DNA from: Methylobacterium sp. W2
GTDB lineage: Bacteria > Pseudomonadota > Alphaproteobacteria > Rhizobiales > Beijerinckiaceae
NCBI RefSeq assembly: GCF_020662345.1
Contig: NZ_VMOA01000016.1
Span: 1 to 64,000 of the forward strand
DNA: 64,000 bases
Reading direction: 5' to 3'
In this document: one piece after another, positions 36,393 through 45,373 of the stretch
How positions within the stretch are numbered: the stretch's first letter is position 1
Layout of the letters: each line of letters starts with the position of its first letter
Made by a program: the position numbers and the translations under genes
Notes under the pieces: model-generated
Told to the model about the DNA's origin: nothing
What the model saw: only the letters and a program-made list of their open reading frames with translations
The model's database searches: none

Positions 36393-36506
36393 GCGTGACG
36401 GCCTTCACACATCTCGCCGTCGCAGATCTCGCGGGATGCGCGAGCTCCTTCTCCTGCCAAGAGAGGGGACCCGCGATGCCAGTGAGATGTGTGAACGCCG
36501 TAGCGC
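36393..36506 (-). repeat. 114-base palindromic intergenic repeat, copy 1
   Basis: The 23-base arms at 36393-36415 and 36484-36506 match as inverted repeats at 20 positions, with the core TTCACACATCTC. A second copy of the family is at 59793-59927, in the other orientation, sharing CTACGGC, TTCACACAT, CGGGTCCCCTCTC and AGGAGA. This copy lies between the NrtR operon and atzG. It could fold into a long hairpin in RNA. Confidence 0.75.
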
Positions 36507-36634
36507 AAAGGGGAAGGCACCGCACAGAGGCCAATGACGTTGGAGTGCTTCCGTGAGATCGTCATCGGGTCCGGCCCAACCCTTGCTCTCCGCCATGCGG
36601 CGGTTCCGCCGGATCGGGGTTTGAGGAGGAAGCC

Positions 36635-36841
36635 ATGGCCGAGATGCCGAAGACCGAGCCCGCATCGGGTGGGCTCGATGCCTATATCGACGCCGCCTCG
36701 GCGCTTCTGGGCATTCCCCTCGACCCCGCCTGGGTCGCGGCGGTGGGGGCGAACCTCACCGTGCTGCACAGCGCCGCCGGCCTGGTCGCAGGATTTCCCC
36801 TGCCTGACGAGGCGGAACCGGCTCCGGTCTTCGCGGCGTGA
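36635..36841 (+). CDS. atzG: AtzG-like amidase accessory subunit (DUF4089)
   Basis: A 68-residue DUF4089 protein. AtzG is the small subunit that forms a heterotetramer with the amidase AtzE in cyanuric acid breakdown. The family pattern LDAYIDAASALLGIPLDPAW with VAAVGANLTVLHSAAGLVAG covers nearly the whole protein. The ribosome binding site GAGGAAG is just upstream. Its TGA overlaps the GTG start of the amidase gene by four bases (GTGA), so the two subunits are probably made in step. Confidence 0.82.
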   Translation: MAEMPKTEPASGGLDAYIDAASALLGIPLDPAWVAAVGANLTVLHSAAGLVAGFPLPDEAEPAPVFAA

Positions 36842-38244
36842 GCGGCGACATGACCGATCCGAGCACGATGCACGCGGCCGATATCGCCGGGTCCGTCAGG
36901 GATGGGGTGATCAGCGCCCGCGCAGTGACCGAGGCCGTGCTGGCGCGCATCGCGCGGGTGGATGTCTCGGTCAACGCCTTCACCGACGTGCTGCCCGAAC
37001 GCGCTCTGACCAGGGCCGACGCCGTCGATGCGGCGCGAGCCCGTGGGGAGGCGCTGGGACCGCTGGCGGGCGTGCCCTTCGCGGTGAAGAACCTCATCGA
37101 CATCGCGGGCCTGCCGACGCGGGCGGGCTCGAAGATCAACCGCGATCTCGCTCCCGCCGAACGGGACGGCGCCCTGGTGCGACGGCTCGAAGCCGCCGGG
37201 GCCATCCTCGTGGGCGGCCTCAACATGGGCGAGTACGCCTATGATTTCACCGGCGAGAACGTCCATGACGGGGCGACCCGCAACCCGCACGATCTCGGGC
37301 ACATGTCCGGCGGCTCGTCCGGGGGCTCGGGGGGCGCCATCGGCGCGGGCCTCGTCCCCCTGGCCCTCGGCTCGGACACCAACGGCTCGATCCGCGTCCC
37401 GTCCGCCTTCTGCGGCTGCTTCGGGCTGAAGCCCACCTATGGCCGGCTGACGCGGGCGGGCAGCTTCCCCTTCGTCGGCAGCCTCGATCATCTCGGGCCG
37501 ATGGCGCGCAGCGTCACCGACCTCGCCTTGTCCTACGATGCCATGCAGGGACCCGATCCGGACGACCCGGTGGCGACGACCCGCGCCCCCGATCCCGCCA
37601 TGCCGAGCCTCGATGCCGGCATCGGCGATCTGCGGATCGCCGTGGCGGGGGGATACTTCGCGCGTGGCGGTGATGACGAGGCCTTCATGGCGGTGGAAAC
37701 CCTCGCCGCCTCCCTGGGCGCCAAGCGCCGGGTGGAGATCCCCGAAGCCGCGCGGGCGCGGGCGGCCGCCTATCTCATCACCGCCGCCGAGGGCGCCGCC
37801 CTCCATCTCGACCGGCTGCGGACCCGCGCCGCCGATTTCGACCCGGCCGTGCGCGACCGGCTGATCGCGGGGGCGATGATCCCGGCCCCCTTCGTCGAGC
37901 GCGCGCAACGCTTCCGCCGCTGGTACCGGGCGGCGATGCTCGATCTGTTCCGCGAGGTCGACATCATCCTGGCCCCCTCGACCCCGTGCCGGGCGCCGAG
38001 ATCGGGCCAGGTCACCTTCGAACTCGACGGGGTGACGCTGCCGGTGCGGGCGAATATCGGCGTCTTCACCCAGCCGATCTCGTTCATCGGCCTGCCCGTG
38101 GTGGCGGTGCCGGTGCGGCTCGATGACGGCCTGCCCCTCGGCGTCCAGGTGATCGCAGCCCCGTGGCGCGAGGATCTGGCGCTTCGGGTCGCGCGGCATC
38201 TGGAACGGGACGGCGTGGTCTGCGCGCCGCACGCGATCCTGTGA
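36838..38244 (+). CDS. atzE: AtzE-like amidase (1-carboxybiuret hydrolase family)
   Basis: A 468-residue amidase-signature enzyme. The Ser-cis-Ser-Lys triad residues are visible: K84 (VPFAVKN), the cis-Ser in SGGSSGGSGG (157-166) and S184 in GSDTNGSIRVPS. AtzE hydrolyses 1-carboxybiuret in the pathway after ring opening of cyanuric acid; related enzymes act on other amides. The partners atzG and atzH on both sides make this family assignment likely, but the actual substrate here is open, since atzD and atzF are not in the window. The GTG start overlaps the atzG stop; an ATG four codons later is an alternative. Confidence 0.85.
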   Translation: MSGDMTDPSTMHAADIAGSVRDGVISARAVTEAVLARIARVDVSVNAFTDVLPERALTRADAVDAARARGEALGPLAGVPFAVKNLIDIAGLPTRAGSKINRDLAPAERDGALVRRLEAAGAILVGGLNMGEYAYDFTGENVHDGATRNPHDLGHMSGGSSGGSGGAIGAGLVPLALGSDTNGSIRVPSAFCGCFGLKPTYGRLTRAGSFPFVGSLDHLGPMARSVTDLALSYDAMQGPDPDDPVATTRAPDPAMPSLDAGIGDLRIAVAGGYFARGGDDEAFMAVETLAASLGAKRRVEIPEAARARAAAYLITAAEGAALHLDRLRTRAADFDPAVRDRLIAGAMIPAPFVERAQRFRRWYRAAMLDLFREVDIILAPSTPCRAPRSGQVTFELDGVTLPVRANIGVFTQPISFIGLPVVAVPVRLDDGLPLGVQVIAAPWREDLALRVARHLERDGVVCAPHAIL

Positions 38245-38633
38245 GCGCGCCGATGGAGATCGATGCGCCCGAGGTGATCGCCGAGGTCGAAGCCGCCTTC
38301 GCCGCCTATGAGACGGCGCTCACCGGCAACGACGTGGCGACGCTGGAAGCCCTGTTCCACGACGATCCCCGCACCATCCGCTACGGCGGGGGCGAGAACC
38401 TCTACGGCATGGACGCGATCCGTGCCTTCCGCCGCGCCCGCTCGCCGGTCGGACTGGAACGCACCCTGTCCGATACGGTGATCACGGCCTACGGGCGCGA
38501 CACGGCGGTGGCGATGACCCTGTTCCGCCGCGAGGGATCGCCCGGCAAGATCGGCCGGCAGAGCCAGACATGGATCCGCTTCCCCGATGGCTGGAAGGTC
38601 GTAGCCGCGCATGTGAGCGTCATCGACGATTGA
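38241..38633 (+). CDS. atzH: AtzH-like protein (NTF2-like fold)
   Basis: A 130-residue protein of the NTF2-like DUF3225 family. AtzH is a 1,3-dicarboxyurea amidase of the cyanuric acid pathway. Family blocks include AAFAAYETALTGNDVATLEA, LFHDDPRTIRYGGGENLYG and GRQSQTWIRFPDGWKVVAAH followed by VS. The GTG start overlaps the atzE TGA in a second GTGA junction; an ATG at 38253 is the alternative. Thus all three genes of the operon are coupled by 4-base overlaps. Confidence 0.8.
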   Translation: MSAPMEIDAPEVIAEVEAAFAAYETALTGNDVATLEALFHDDPRTIRYGGGENLYGMDAIRAFRRARSPVGLERTLSDTVITAYGRDTAVAMTLFRREGSPGKIGRQSQTWIRFPDGWKVVAAHVSVIDD

Positions 38634-38702
38634 AGCTCTAAAACTCCCCCCCGGGCGCGGGAGAGGTGTAGCTTCAGGGCGCAGGAAATCCGCGGCGTCT
38701 GC

Positions 38703-39293
38703 TCACGGTTCCTGAGGCGTCGTCTCGGTGACGACGCGGCGCAGGCGTCCCTTGCGCTTCTCGTACTGGAACATCGAGGTTAGGGTCGGATCGCTTAGGC
38801 CCGGCGCCGGGACCATCGGCTCCTGTGCCGGTGCTGGTTGAATCGCCGGGGCGGGGGCCACCCGCTCTAGCGCGAGGCGGACCACCTCGCGGTCGCGCCG
38901 GATCAGAGCTGCCACGGCGCCGTCGGCAGCCAGCGTCGCGCTGGCGCCATCGCTGAACTTGATCGGCAGGGTCGCAACGGTAGAGGCCGAGGGATCGAGC
39001 ACGTCGAGCCCGAGGCCGACGAAGGAGGCGGCAAAGCCGAAGGGCGCCGGCAATCCTTTGGTCGAGGTGGCGAGTGCGCCCTGAAGACCGCGTACGATGT
39101 CGCCGCTCCAATGCGGCTCGGGCGCCGGCTCGGGCGGCGTGCCGAAATCGGAGAGATCCTCCACGCCACGCGTATCGCCATTGGGAAAGCGGAAGACGCC
39201 GTCCTCGTAGGTGGCCACTCCCTCGCCGAAGGAGCCCGCCGTGATCCGGATATCCGTCATCGTGCCGTCCAGGCGGACGTCGCCCGCCGCCAT
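38703..39293 (-). CDS. Hypothetical protein
   Basis: A 196-residue protein of unknown function, without signal peptide or membrane helix. The N-terminal 50 residues (ITAGSFGEGVATYEDGVFRF with PNGDTRGVEDLSDFGTPPEP) suggest a small beta-rich domain, and the C-terminal third is Pro/Ala-rich and then basic (FQYEKRKGRLRRVV). The start at 39293 touches a GGGAG; an ATG at 39260 is the alternative. It lies 44 bases before the selO stop on the same strand but is downstream of it, so co-transcription with selO is possible. Confidence 0.55.
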   Translation of the reverse strand: MAAGDVRLDGTMTDIRITAGSFGEGVATYEDGVFRFPNGDTRGVEDLSDFGTPPEPAPEPHWSGDIVRGLQGALATSTKGLPAPFGFAASFVGLGLDVLDPSASTVATLPIKFSDGASATLAADGAVAALIRRDREVVRLALERVAPAPAIQPAPAQEPMVPAPGLSDPTLTSMFQYEKRKGRLRRVVTETTPQEP

Positions 39294-39336
39294 CTCCCAA
39301 AACTACGCAGCGATGTGTTCGAAACAGGGCGCCCTC

Positions 39337-40767
39337 TCAGGCGACGGGTGCCGGTGCCGTGCCGTAGGCCTCCGCCATCCGGGCGATCGCATCGAGCTTG
39401 GCATGGAGCGCCGACCAGTCGTCCCGGTCGGCGATGGGATCCCACAGGCTCTCGACCTCGTCGATCAGCATCGTGCAGGGCGTGGCCCCGGCGAAATACG
39501 GGTGGTCGAGGCGGATGTTCTCCACCGGCGAGAGGGATGCGAGGCTGGCCCTGACGGCGGCGAAATCCTCGCGCTCGTAGAAGGCGGATGACGGGCTCGC
39601 CGCCGCGCGATCGGAACTGGCGAGACCACCGTACCAGTCGAAAAAGGTCTGCTCGAAGGGTGCCCGGCTCTTCGCCAAAAAGCCCCAGAACGCGGCGACG
39701 AAGCGGTGCAGGTCTCCCTCGTCGGCGGGCTTGGCGAGGCCGAGCCGGGCCAGGAGCGCGTCGGCGAAGGCGTCCTGCAGGCTCGATCCGAAGACTTTAA
39801 GGGCGCCTTCGAGGGCGTCGCGGTCGGCGAGCGGCGTCAGGCATTCCGCGAGCCGGCTGAGATTCCAGAACAGGGCCTCGGGCTGGCGGCCGAAACTGTA
39901 GAGCCCATGGACGTCGAAATAGGCGGCGGTGAAGCCCGGGTCGCTGGTCGGCGCGAAGCGCCAGGGGCCGTAATCGAAGCTCTCGCCCGTGATGTTGATG
40001 TTGTCGGTGTTGAGCACCCCGTGGACGAAGCCCGCCGCCATCCACTGCGCGCCCGTGCGGGCGACCCGCCGGCAGACCTGTTCCAGGAAGGCGACGGCAC
40101 GGAGCGCGGTCTCCTCGCGCCAGGCCTCCGGCAGGTAGGTGCGCACCGCATAATCGAGAAGCTTCTCGATGTTGTGCGGCTCGTCCAGCGCCAACAGGCG
40201 CTGGAAGCTGCCGATGCGGATATGGGAATGGCTGAGGCGCACGAGAACGCTGGACCGGGTGGGGGAGGGCTCGTCGCCCCGCTCCAGCTCTTCACCGGTC
40301 TCGATGAGGCTAAAGGTCTTCGAGGTGTCGACGCCCAGGGCCTCGAGCATGGAGGTGGCGAGGATCTCGCGCATGCCCCCCTTCAGGGTGAGGCGGCCAT
40401 CGGCCGTGCGCGACCACGGCGTGGTGCCGCTACCCTTGGTGGCAAGATCGAGAAGGCGCCCATCCGCAAGGTCGTGGAGCTGCGCGAACAGGAAACCGCG
40501 CCCATCGCCGAGATCGGCGTTGTAGGAGCGGAACTGGTGGCCGTGATAGCGTAGCGCCAGGGGCTGGGGCAGGCTGCCGGCGAGCGGCTGGAACCGGCCG
40601 AAATGCGCGATCCACGATTCGTCGGAGAGGCCATCGAGACCGACCCGCGCCGACCAGGGCCGGTTTCGGTAGCGCAGGATCGTCTTCGGGAAATCGGCGG
40701 CGGCGACGACGTCGTAGAAATCGGGGCCGAGTTCGGCGTGCTTCGCGGCGGTGCGTGGTGTTGGCAT
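39337..40767 (-). CDS. selO: Protein adenylyltransferase SelO (UPF0061)
   Basis: A 476-residue pseudokinase-fold enzyme that transfers AMP to Ser/Thr/Tyr of proteins in response to redox stress. The UPF0061 family blocks are YHGHQFRSYNADLGDGRG near 73, ATKGSGTTPWSRTADGRLTL near 108, and the metal-binding GVLNTDNINITGESFDYGPW near 249. The C-terminus lacks the Cys or selenocysteine of eukaryotic SelO, ending YGTAPAPVA. The length is normal for bacterial members. No functional link to neighbours is visible. Confidence 0.93.
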   Translation of the reverse strand: MPTPRTAAKHAELGPDFYDVVAAADFPKTILRYRNRPWSARVGLDGLSDESWIAHFGRFQPLAGSLPQPLALRYHGHQFRSYNADLGDGRGFLFAQLHDLADGRLLDLATKGSGTTPWSRTADGRLTLKGGMREILATSMLEALGVDTSKTFSLIETGEELERGDEPSPTRSSVLVRLSHSHIRIGSFQRLLALDEPHNIEKLLDYAVRTYLPEAWREETALRAVAFLEQVCRRVARTGAQWMAAGFVHGVLNTDNINITGESFDYGPWRFAPTSDPGFTAAYFDVHGLYSFGRQPEALFWNLSRLAECLTPLADRDALEGALKVFGSSLQDAFADALLARLGLAKPADEGDLHRFVAAFWGFLAKSRAPFEQTFFDWYGGLASSDRAAASPSSAFYEREDFAAVRASLASLSPVENIRLDHPYFAGATPCTMLIDEVESLWDPIADRDDWSALHAKLDAIARMAEAYGTAPAPVA

Positions 40768-40867
40768 GGGCGAGCGTGGGTTCCTACGATGGCGACCCGG
40801 ACTCTAGCGAGGGCGGGCCGGCGATGACAGCCGTCCCCAATCGATACGAGCGCCTATCGGGGGCGGG

Positions 40868-41362
40868 TCACGCCCTTCCGAACCGCCGCTGCTCTGCCCG
40901 GCTTGCCAGGATGACGACCTTGCCGGGAAACCGCTCGATCAGGGCGAGGTTCCGGGCTCGCCTCTTGCGGTTCCAGGTCCAGACGTAGCGCAGGAACTCG
41001 GCATCGAGCCGTTCCGGGCATCCGCGCGCTGCATCCGGCCGGACCCGGCCATAGCTCGCCATCAGGCGCCGGATCACGCGCGCCATCGTCAGCCAGGCCG
41101 GAAGATCGAGATAGACCAGGGTATCCGCCGCCTCGAAGCGCGGCCCGATGACGTCCGTGTAATTCCCGTCGATGATCCAGCGGGGGAGGGCCGCGAGGCG
41201 CTCGACCTCGGCACGGAACTCTTCCACCGGCACGGGCTCCCACCCGGGACGAAAATAGGCCTGGTCGAGGTGGAAGACGGGCAGGTGATGCGCGGCGCCG
41301 AGACGCCGCGCCAGTGTCGATTTTCCGCTTCCGGGCGGCCCCATGACGATGATGCGCTGCAT
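40868..41362 (-). CDS. P-loop kinase of the FlaR/topology-modulation type
   Basis: A 164-residue AAA-type small nucleotide kinase. The P-loop GPPGSGKST is at residues 8-16. The pattern LPVFHLDQAYFRPGWEPVP near 27 and WIIDGNYTDVI near 62 match the family annotated as 'DNA topology modulation protein FlaR', which are small nucleoside-phosphate kinase-like proteins of unknown substrate. The C-terminal WNRKRRARNLALIERF is basic. It is separated from selO and the MCP gene, both on the same strand, by gaps of about 100-200 bases. Confidence 0.75.
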   Translation of the reverse strand: MQRIIVMGPPGSGKSTLARRLGAAHHLPVFHLDQAYFRPGWEPVPVEEFRAEVERLAALPRWIIDGNYTDVIGPRFEAADTLVYLDLPAWLTMARVIRRLMASYGRVRPDAARGCPERLDAEFLRYVWTWNRKRRARNLALIERFPGKVVILASRAEQRRFGRA

Positions 41363-41559
41363 CCGCGAGGCATACCGCGCCGGGCGTGGATCTCACCAGT
41401 CGGCGGAGGCGCATTCGCCGGATCGTCGCCTCGATCCACCCACGCGGCTCGTCGCCCTCCGCTTCGGGGTGGGCGACCCGGCGCAACGTGGCGCTGGTGG
41501 CGCGGGCAGACCTCCCGCGAAAACCGGGACAGCACTCCCGCGCCAGAGGCCCGCCCTAG

Positions 41560-43248
41560 TCAGGCCGCGCGGATCGTCGCGAGGAAGCGGCCCAGTTCGG
41601 CATTGAGATGTTCGGACTGGCGTGACAGCTCCGATGCCGCGCCGAGCACCTGGCTGGCGGCAGCTCCGGTCTCCTCGGCGGCCCCTGCCACGCCCGCGAT
41701 GTTCACCGTGACCTCACCCGTGCCGGTGGCGGCTTGGGACACGTTGCGGACGATCTCCTGCGTGGCGGCGCCCTGCTCCTCCACCGCGGCCGCGATCGTC
41801 GTGGCGACGGCGCTGATCTCCTGGATGCGGGTGGTGATGCCGCCGATCGCCGAGACCGCCTGATCGGTGGAGCCTTGGATCGAGGCGATATGGCCGCCGA
41901 TCTCCTCGGTCGCCCTGGCGGTCTGGTTGGCGAGTTCCTTCACCTCGGCGGCGACGACGGCAAAGCCGCGTCCCGACTCGCCGGCACGGGCCGCCTCAAT
42001 GGTCGCGTTCAGGGCCAGGAGGTTGGTCTGGCCCGCAATGGCGCTGATCATCGTGACCACGTCGCCGATCTTCGCCACGGCGCTGTTCAGGTCCTTCACG
42101 AGCGTCGCGGTCCGGGCGGTTTCCTCGACGGCGACGTGGGCCAGGCCGGCCGAGGCGCTGACCTGACGGCCGATTTCCTGCACCGACGAGCCGAGCTCCT
42201 CGGCTGCGGCCGCCACGGTGGTGACGTTGCAGGCGGCCTGTTCCGCCGCAGCGGCGACGCTCGTGGATTGCGCGGCGGTCTCCGTCGCGGTGCCGGCCAT
42301 GCTCTGCGCGGTCGCCTGCAACTCCGTCGCCGAACTGGACACGCTCTGAATGATCCCGCCGACGGCGGACTCGAAGCCGTCGGCCATGGACCGCATGGCG
42401 GCCTTTCGCTGCGCTTCCGCGCCGGCACGGGCCAGGACGGTCTCATCTTCCAGGGCCTTCATCCGGTGCAATCCGTTCTTGAACACCTGCACGGCGTCGG
42501 CGATGCGCCCGATCTCGGTCCTGGCGTTCTGGTGCGGGATGGTCACCGACAGGTCGCCCGCGGCGAGCGCCTGCATCGGCTGCACCACGGAATCGATGCC
42601 TCGGCTCACGCCGTAGATGATCATGAAGGCGGACAGGACGGACAGGACGACCGCGACGACGATCGCGGCGATGCCCAGGGTCCGGGCCTCTTCGAAGACC
42701 GCCTTGCTCCGTGCCTGCGCCTGATCGGCTCCGACATTGTTCAGGCTCACCAGCTTTTCGAGGGCGTCCGACATGCCCCGACGGATGGTGATCCCCTTGT
42801 TCTCGTAGAGGGAGAAAGCCTGTGCCTTCTCCCCGCTGCGGGACAGATCCAGGATGGTCTGGCGGATCGCGGCGAATTTGCCGGACTCGCGCGTGAACGT
42901 CTCGTAGAGCTCGCGCTCTTCGGGAGAAGCGATCATCCGCTCGTAGGCGACCTTCTTCTCGTCGATCCTCTTTCCGAACCGCACGAGGTCGCCCTCGATC
43001 GTCGCCAGCCTCTGGGAGTCGGTCTCCTGCGTGTGACGCAGCATGACGCCGTTGTTGCGGGCCGTCAGAGTATCGATCTCACCAAGGACACGAACGCTCG
43101 GAAGCCAGTTGTTTTCGATGTCGAGAGCTTGCTCGCGCATGCGCTGCGTACTGACGATCCCAAGCACTCCCAGGCCAATCACAAATAAAGTAAGGAGGGA
43201 GAATGCCGTGATGAGCTTGGCACGAATCGAGAGTGTCTGGATTGACAT
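41560..43248 (-). CDS. Methyl-accepting chemotaxis protein
   Basis: A 562-residue chemoreceptor. Membrane helices are at about residues 11-31 and 190-213 ([20 protein letters not shown]), and between them is a helical periplasmic ligand domain of about 160 residues resembling 4HB_MCP. A HAMP domain follows (from [20 protein letters not shown]), then the signalling domain whose hairpin tip is [20 protein letters not shown] with [20 protein letters not shown] near 418-445. Pairs of Gln/Glu in the helices are candidate methylation sites. The ligand cannot be predicted. It stands alone with no che genes nearby. Confidence 0.9.
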   Translation of the reverse strand: MSIQTLSIRAKLITAFSLLTLFVIGLGVLGIVSTQRMREQALDIENNWLPSVRVLGEIDTLTARNNGVMLRHTQETDSQRLATIEGDLVRFGKRIDEKKVAYERMIASPEERELYETFTRESGKFAAIRQTILDLSRSGEKAQAFSLYENKGITIRRGMSDALEKLVSLNNVGADQAQARSKAVFEEARTLGIAAIVVAVVLSVLSAFMIIYGVSRGIDSVVQPMQALAAGDLSVTIPHQNARTEIGRIADAVQVFKNGLHRMKALEDETVLARAGAEAQRKAAMRSMADGFESAVGGIIQSVSSSATELQATAQSMAGTATETAAQSTSVAAAAEQAACNVTTVAAAAEELGSSVQEIGRQVSASAGLAHVAVEETARTATLVKDLNSAVAKIGDVVTMISAIAGQTNLLALNATIEAARAGESGRGFAVVAAEVKELANQTARATEEIGGHIASIQGSTDQAVSAIGGITTRIQEISAVATTIAAAVEEQGAATQEIVRNVSQAATGTGEVTVNIAGVAGAAEETGAAASQVLGAASELSRQSEHLNAELGRFLATIRAA

Positions 43249-43605
43249 GAAAACCTCTTCCTGACCGCGCGCCGCGACGATCAGCCGTTACTTCAGAGTT
43301 GACATTCCAGCTGAACAGTTAACGATCACTTGTTGCAGTCGGAAATTTTTCAACATTGACGTAGTATAGTGCCATCCATAGGGCGGCAGGGCATTCCCCG
43401 CACCCGCCCCCGATACCCTCGCCTCCGCCACGCCACCGCCGATACGGGTCCCTCGCGTCCCATGTGCTCGCGCCCCATGTGCTCGCGTCCCATGCGCCCA
43501 AGCCCCCATCCGACCACATTCGCCTTGCATAGGCGGCACGTCATGGTGCCGCGCGCGCCAGCGAAGGCGGGGATGGTCATGGGCGGTGCTGCAGCGGAGA
43601 AGCGG
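43249..43605. other. Divergent intergenic region with short tandem repeats
   Basis: A 357-base gap between the MCP gene (minus) and the KdsD-type gene (plus). The MCP-proximal part is AT-richer (GGAAATTTTTCAACATTGACG near 43340-43360, given here only in part) and must contain both promoters. The rest holds the 15-base tandem repeat at 43455-43499. No gene is supported. Confidence 0.4.
43455..43499 (+). repeat. 15-base tandem repeat (three units)
   Basis: GCGTCCCATGTGCTC, GCGCCCCATGTGCTC and GCGTCCCATGCGCCC lie end to end at 43455-43469, 43470-43484 and 43485-43499, with four or fewer mismatches. On the other strand they would code for repeated GREHM, but that frame is not a real gene. Confidence 0.8.
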
Positions 43606-44595
43606 ATGTCGCCCCCCGATGCCGGCCATGCGCCCGCCATCGCCTCGGCCCTGCGCACCATCGAGACCGAGTGCGAGGGTCTGCGCTGCCTGATGGAGGC
43701 CATCGGCAACGGTCTCGGCACCGCCTTCTCGGACGCCGTCGCCCGCATCTCCACCGCCAAGGGCCGCGCCATCCTCACCGGCATGGGCAAGTCCGGCCAT
43801 GTCGGCCGCAAGATCGCGGCGACCATGGCCTCCACCGGCACCCCCGCGCTCTATGTCCATCCGGCCGAGGCCAGCCATGGCGATCTCGGCATGATCCAGC
43901 CGGAGGACGTCGTCGTCGCCCTGTCGTGGTCGGGCGAGACCACGGAACTCGCCAACATCATCGGCTATGCGCGGCGCTACCGGGTCGGTCTCATCGCCAT
44001 CACGGCGAATGCCGGTTCGACCCTCGGGCGGGAGGCCGATATCTGCCTGACCCTGCCCAAGGCCCGCGAAGCCTGTCCCAACGGGCTTGCGCCCACGACC
44101 TCCACGGCGATGCAGCTTGCCCTGGGCGATGCGCTTGCCATCGCCCTGCTCGAGGCCCGCGGTTTCTCCGCCCGCGAATTCGGCATCTACCATCCCGGCG
44201 GACGCCTGGGAGCCTCACTCCGCCAGGTCCGCGAGGTGATGCATGCGGGCGATCAGCTGCCGGTGGTCCGGCGCGGCACGGGCATGCGCGCCGCCATCGC
44301 CGAGATCGACGCCAAGGGATTCGGATCGGTGGTGGTGGTGGAGGAGGACGGCCGCCTCGCCGGCATCCTCACCGACGGCGACCTGCGCCGCAACGTGTTC
44401 AGGGCCGATCTCGACAGTCTCGTGGTCGAAGCGCTGATGAGCGTCCGGCCGCGCACCGTGAGCCCCGAGACCCTCCTCGCCAAGGCCCTGGAAATCCAGG
44501 AATCGATGAAGATCACCTCGCTGATCGTCGTCGAGAACGAACGGCCCGTGGGCCTCGTGCATTATCACGACCTGCTGCGGGCAGGGGTCGCCTGA
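43606..44595 (+). CDS. kdsD: Arabinose-5-phosphate isomerase, KdsD/KpsF/GutQ family
   Basis: A 329-residue enzyme that turns ribulose-5-phosphate into arabinose-5-phosphate, the first step towards KDO for lipopolysaccharide. A SIS domain covers about residues 40-180 (ILTGMGKSGHVGRKIAATMA, then SWSGETTELANI). Two CBS domains make up the C-terminus (VVVVEEDGRLAGILTDGDLR and LIVVENERPVGLVHYHDLLR). The ATG at 43606 follows GGAGA by five bases and matches typical family N-termini; ATGs at 43573 and 43579 would add short extensions. Confidence 0.9.
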   Translation: MSPPDAGHAPAIASALRTIETECEGLRCLMEAIGNGLGTAFSDAVARISTAKGRAILTGMGKSGHVGRKIAATMASTGTPALYVHPAEASHGDLGMIQPEDVVVALSWSGETTELANIIGYARRYRVGLIAITANAGSTLGREADICLTLPKAREACPNGLAPTTSTAMQLALGDALAIALLEARGFSAREFGIYHPGGRLGASLRQVREVMHAGDQLPVVRRGTGMRAAIAEIDAKGFGSVVVVEEDGRLAGILTDGDLRRNVFRADLDSLVVEALMSVRPRTVSPETLLAKALEIQESMKITSLIVVENERPVGLVHYHDLLRAGVA

Positions 44596-44680
44596 CAACA
44601 GGGCCGATTCCGCAAAGACCGGAGCGGATCCGCCCCCGGCCTCGCGATGAGAGCGGACTTTGAGCCGCCTCGTCCCGGCA

Positions 44681-45334
44681 TCACACCGTCAGGCAATCGA
44701 GGACCGGCTCCAGCATCCCGTCGATGGCTCCGCGCGCCGCCTCGGCCGGCCCTAGCGCTCCATCAAGGGCGAGCCGCGCGAGACCATGGACCAGGGACCA
44801 GCAGGCCATGGCCTTCGGGTCCGGGGCGGCGGGATTGGACGCCGACGGTGGCCCGTCATCCTCGAAAGGGGTTCCGTCCACCGCCGCTTTCAGAAGTCCG
44901 AACGCGCGACCGGCCGCCGCCGCATAGGCCGCGTCGCCCGTATCGATCCGCGCGCAGCGCCACATCGTGTCGAATGCGGCCGGGTGGTCGAGGGCGAAGG
45001 CGACATAGGCCCGGCCTTGCGCGCGGATACGCCCGTCGCGGTCCATCGCGGCGGAATCGGCCGCCGCCAGCGCGTCACCCAGCATCCGGAAACCCTCCGT
45101 CGCCACGGCGGTGAGGAGCCCGCGCGCATCGCCGAAATGATGCTGCGGGGCCGCCGGCGAAACCCCGGCACGGCGCGCCGCCTCCCTCAGGGAGAACCCG
45201 TCGATCCCGCGCTCCCGCAGGATGGCCGTCGCCGCCTCGATCAGGGCGGCCCGCAGATCGCCGTGATGGTAGGCGGCTGCCCCGGCCGTTCCGACGCCCT
45301 TGGATGGCTTGACAGTGTCAAGATGCTCGCTCAT
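44681..45334 (-). CDS. TetR-family transcription regulator
   Basis: A 217-residue regulator. The N-terminal TetR helix-turn-helix is LRAALIEAATAILRERGIDG with FSLREAARRAGVSPAAPQHH at about residues 25-65. The C-terminal domain resembles the TetR_C_33/WHG group (DPKAMACWSLVHGLARLALD). The start at 45334 is the best-placed Met, although the ribosome binding site is weak. The gene is transcribed away from the two membrane-protein genes starting at 45374, only 40 bases away, so it probably controls them. A 15-bp palindrome lies inside its first codons. Confidence 0.85.
   Translation of the reverse strand: MSEHLDTVKPSKGVGTAGAAAYHHGDLRAALIEAATAILRERGIDGFSLREAARRAGVSPAAPQHHFGDARGLLTAVATEGFRMLGDALAAADSAAMDRDGRIRAQGRAYVAFALDHPAAFDTMWRCARIDTGDAAYAAAAGRAFGLLKAAVDGTPFEDDGPPSASNPAAPDPKAMACWSLVHGLARLALDGALGPAEAARGAIDGMLEPVLDCLTV
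45308..45322. promoter_or_regulatory. Palindrome at the TetR start, possible operator
   Basis: CTTGACAGTGTCAAG is a perfect inverted repeat around one central base, inside codons 5-9 of the TetR gene. A half-site TGTCAAG recurs at 45350-45356 in the divergent gap. This could be the TetR operator, acting on both promoters. Confidence 0.5.
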
Positions 45335-45373
45335 GTTCGATCTATACGATGTCAAGATGAGGTCGGACAAGCC

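Noticed and set aside
43350..43841. Repeated GREHM-type protein on the minus strand upstream of kdsD
   Set aside because: The repetition comes from the 15-base DNA repeat and the frame overlaps the start of kdsD.
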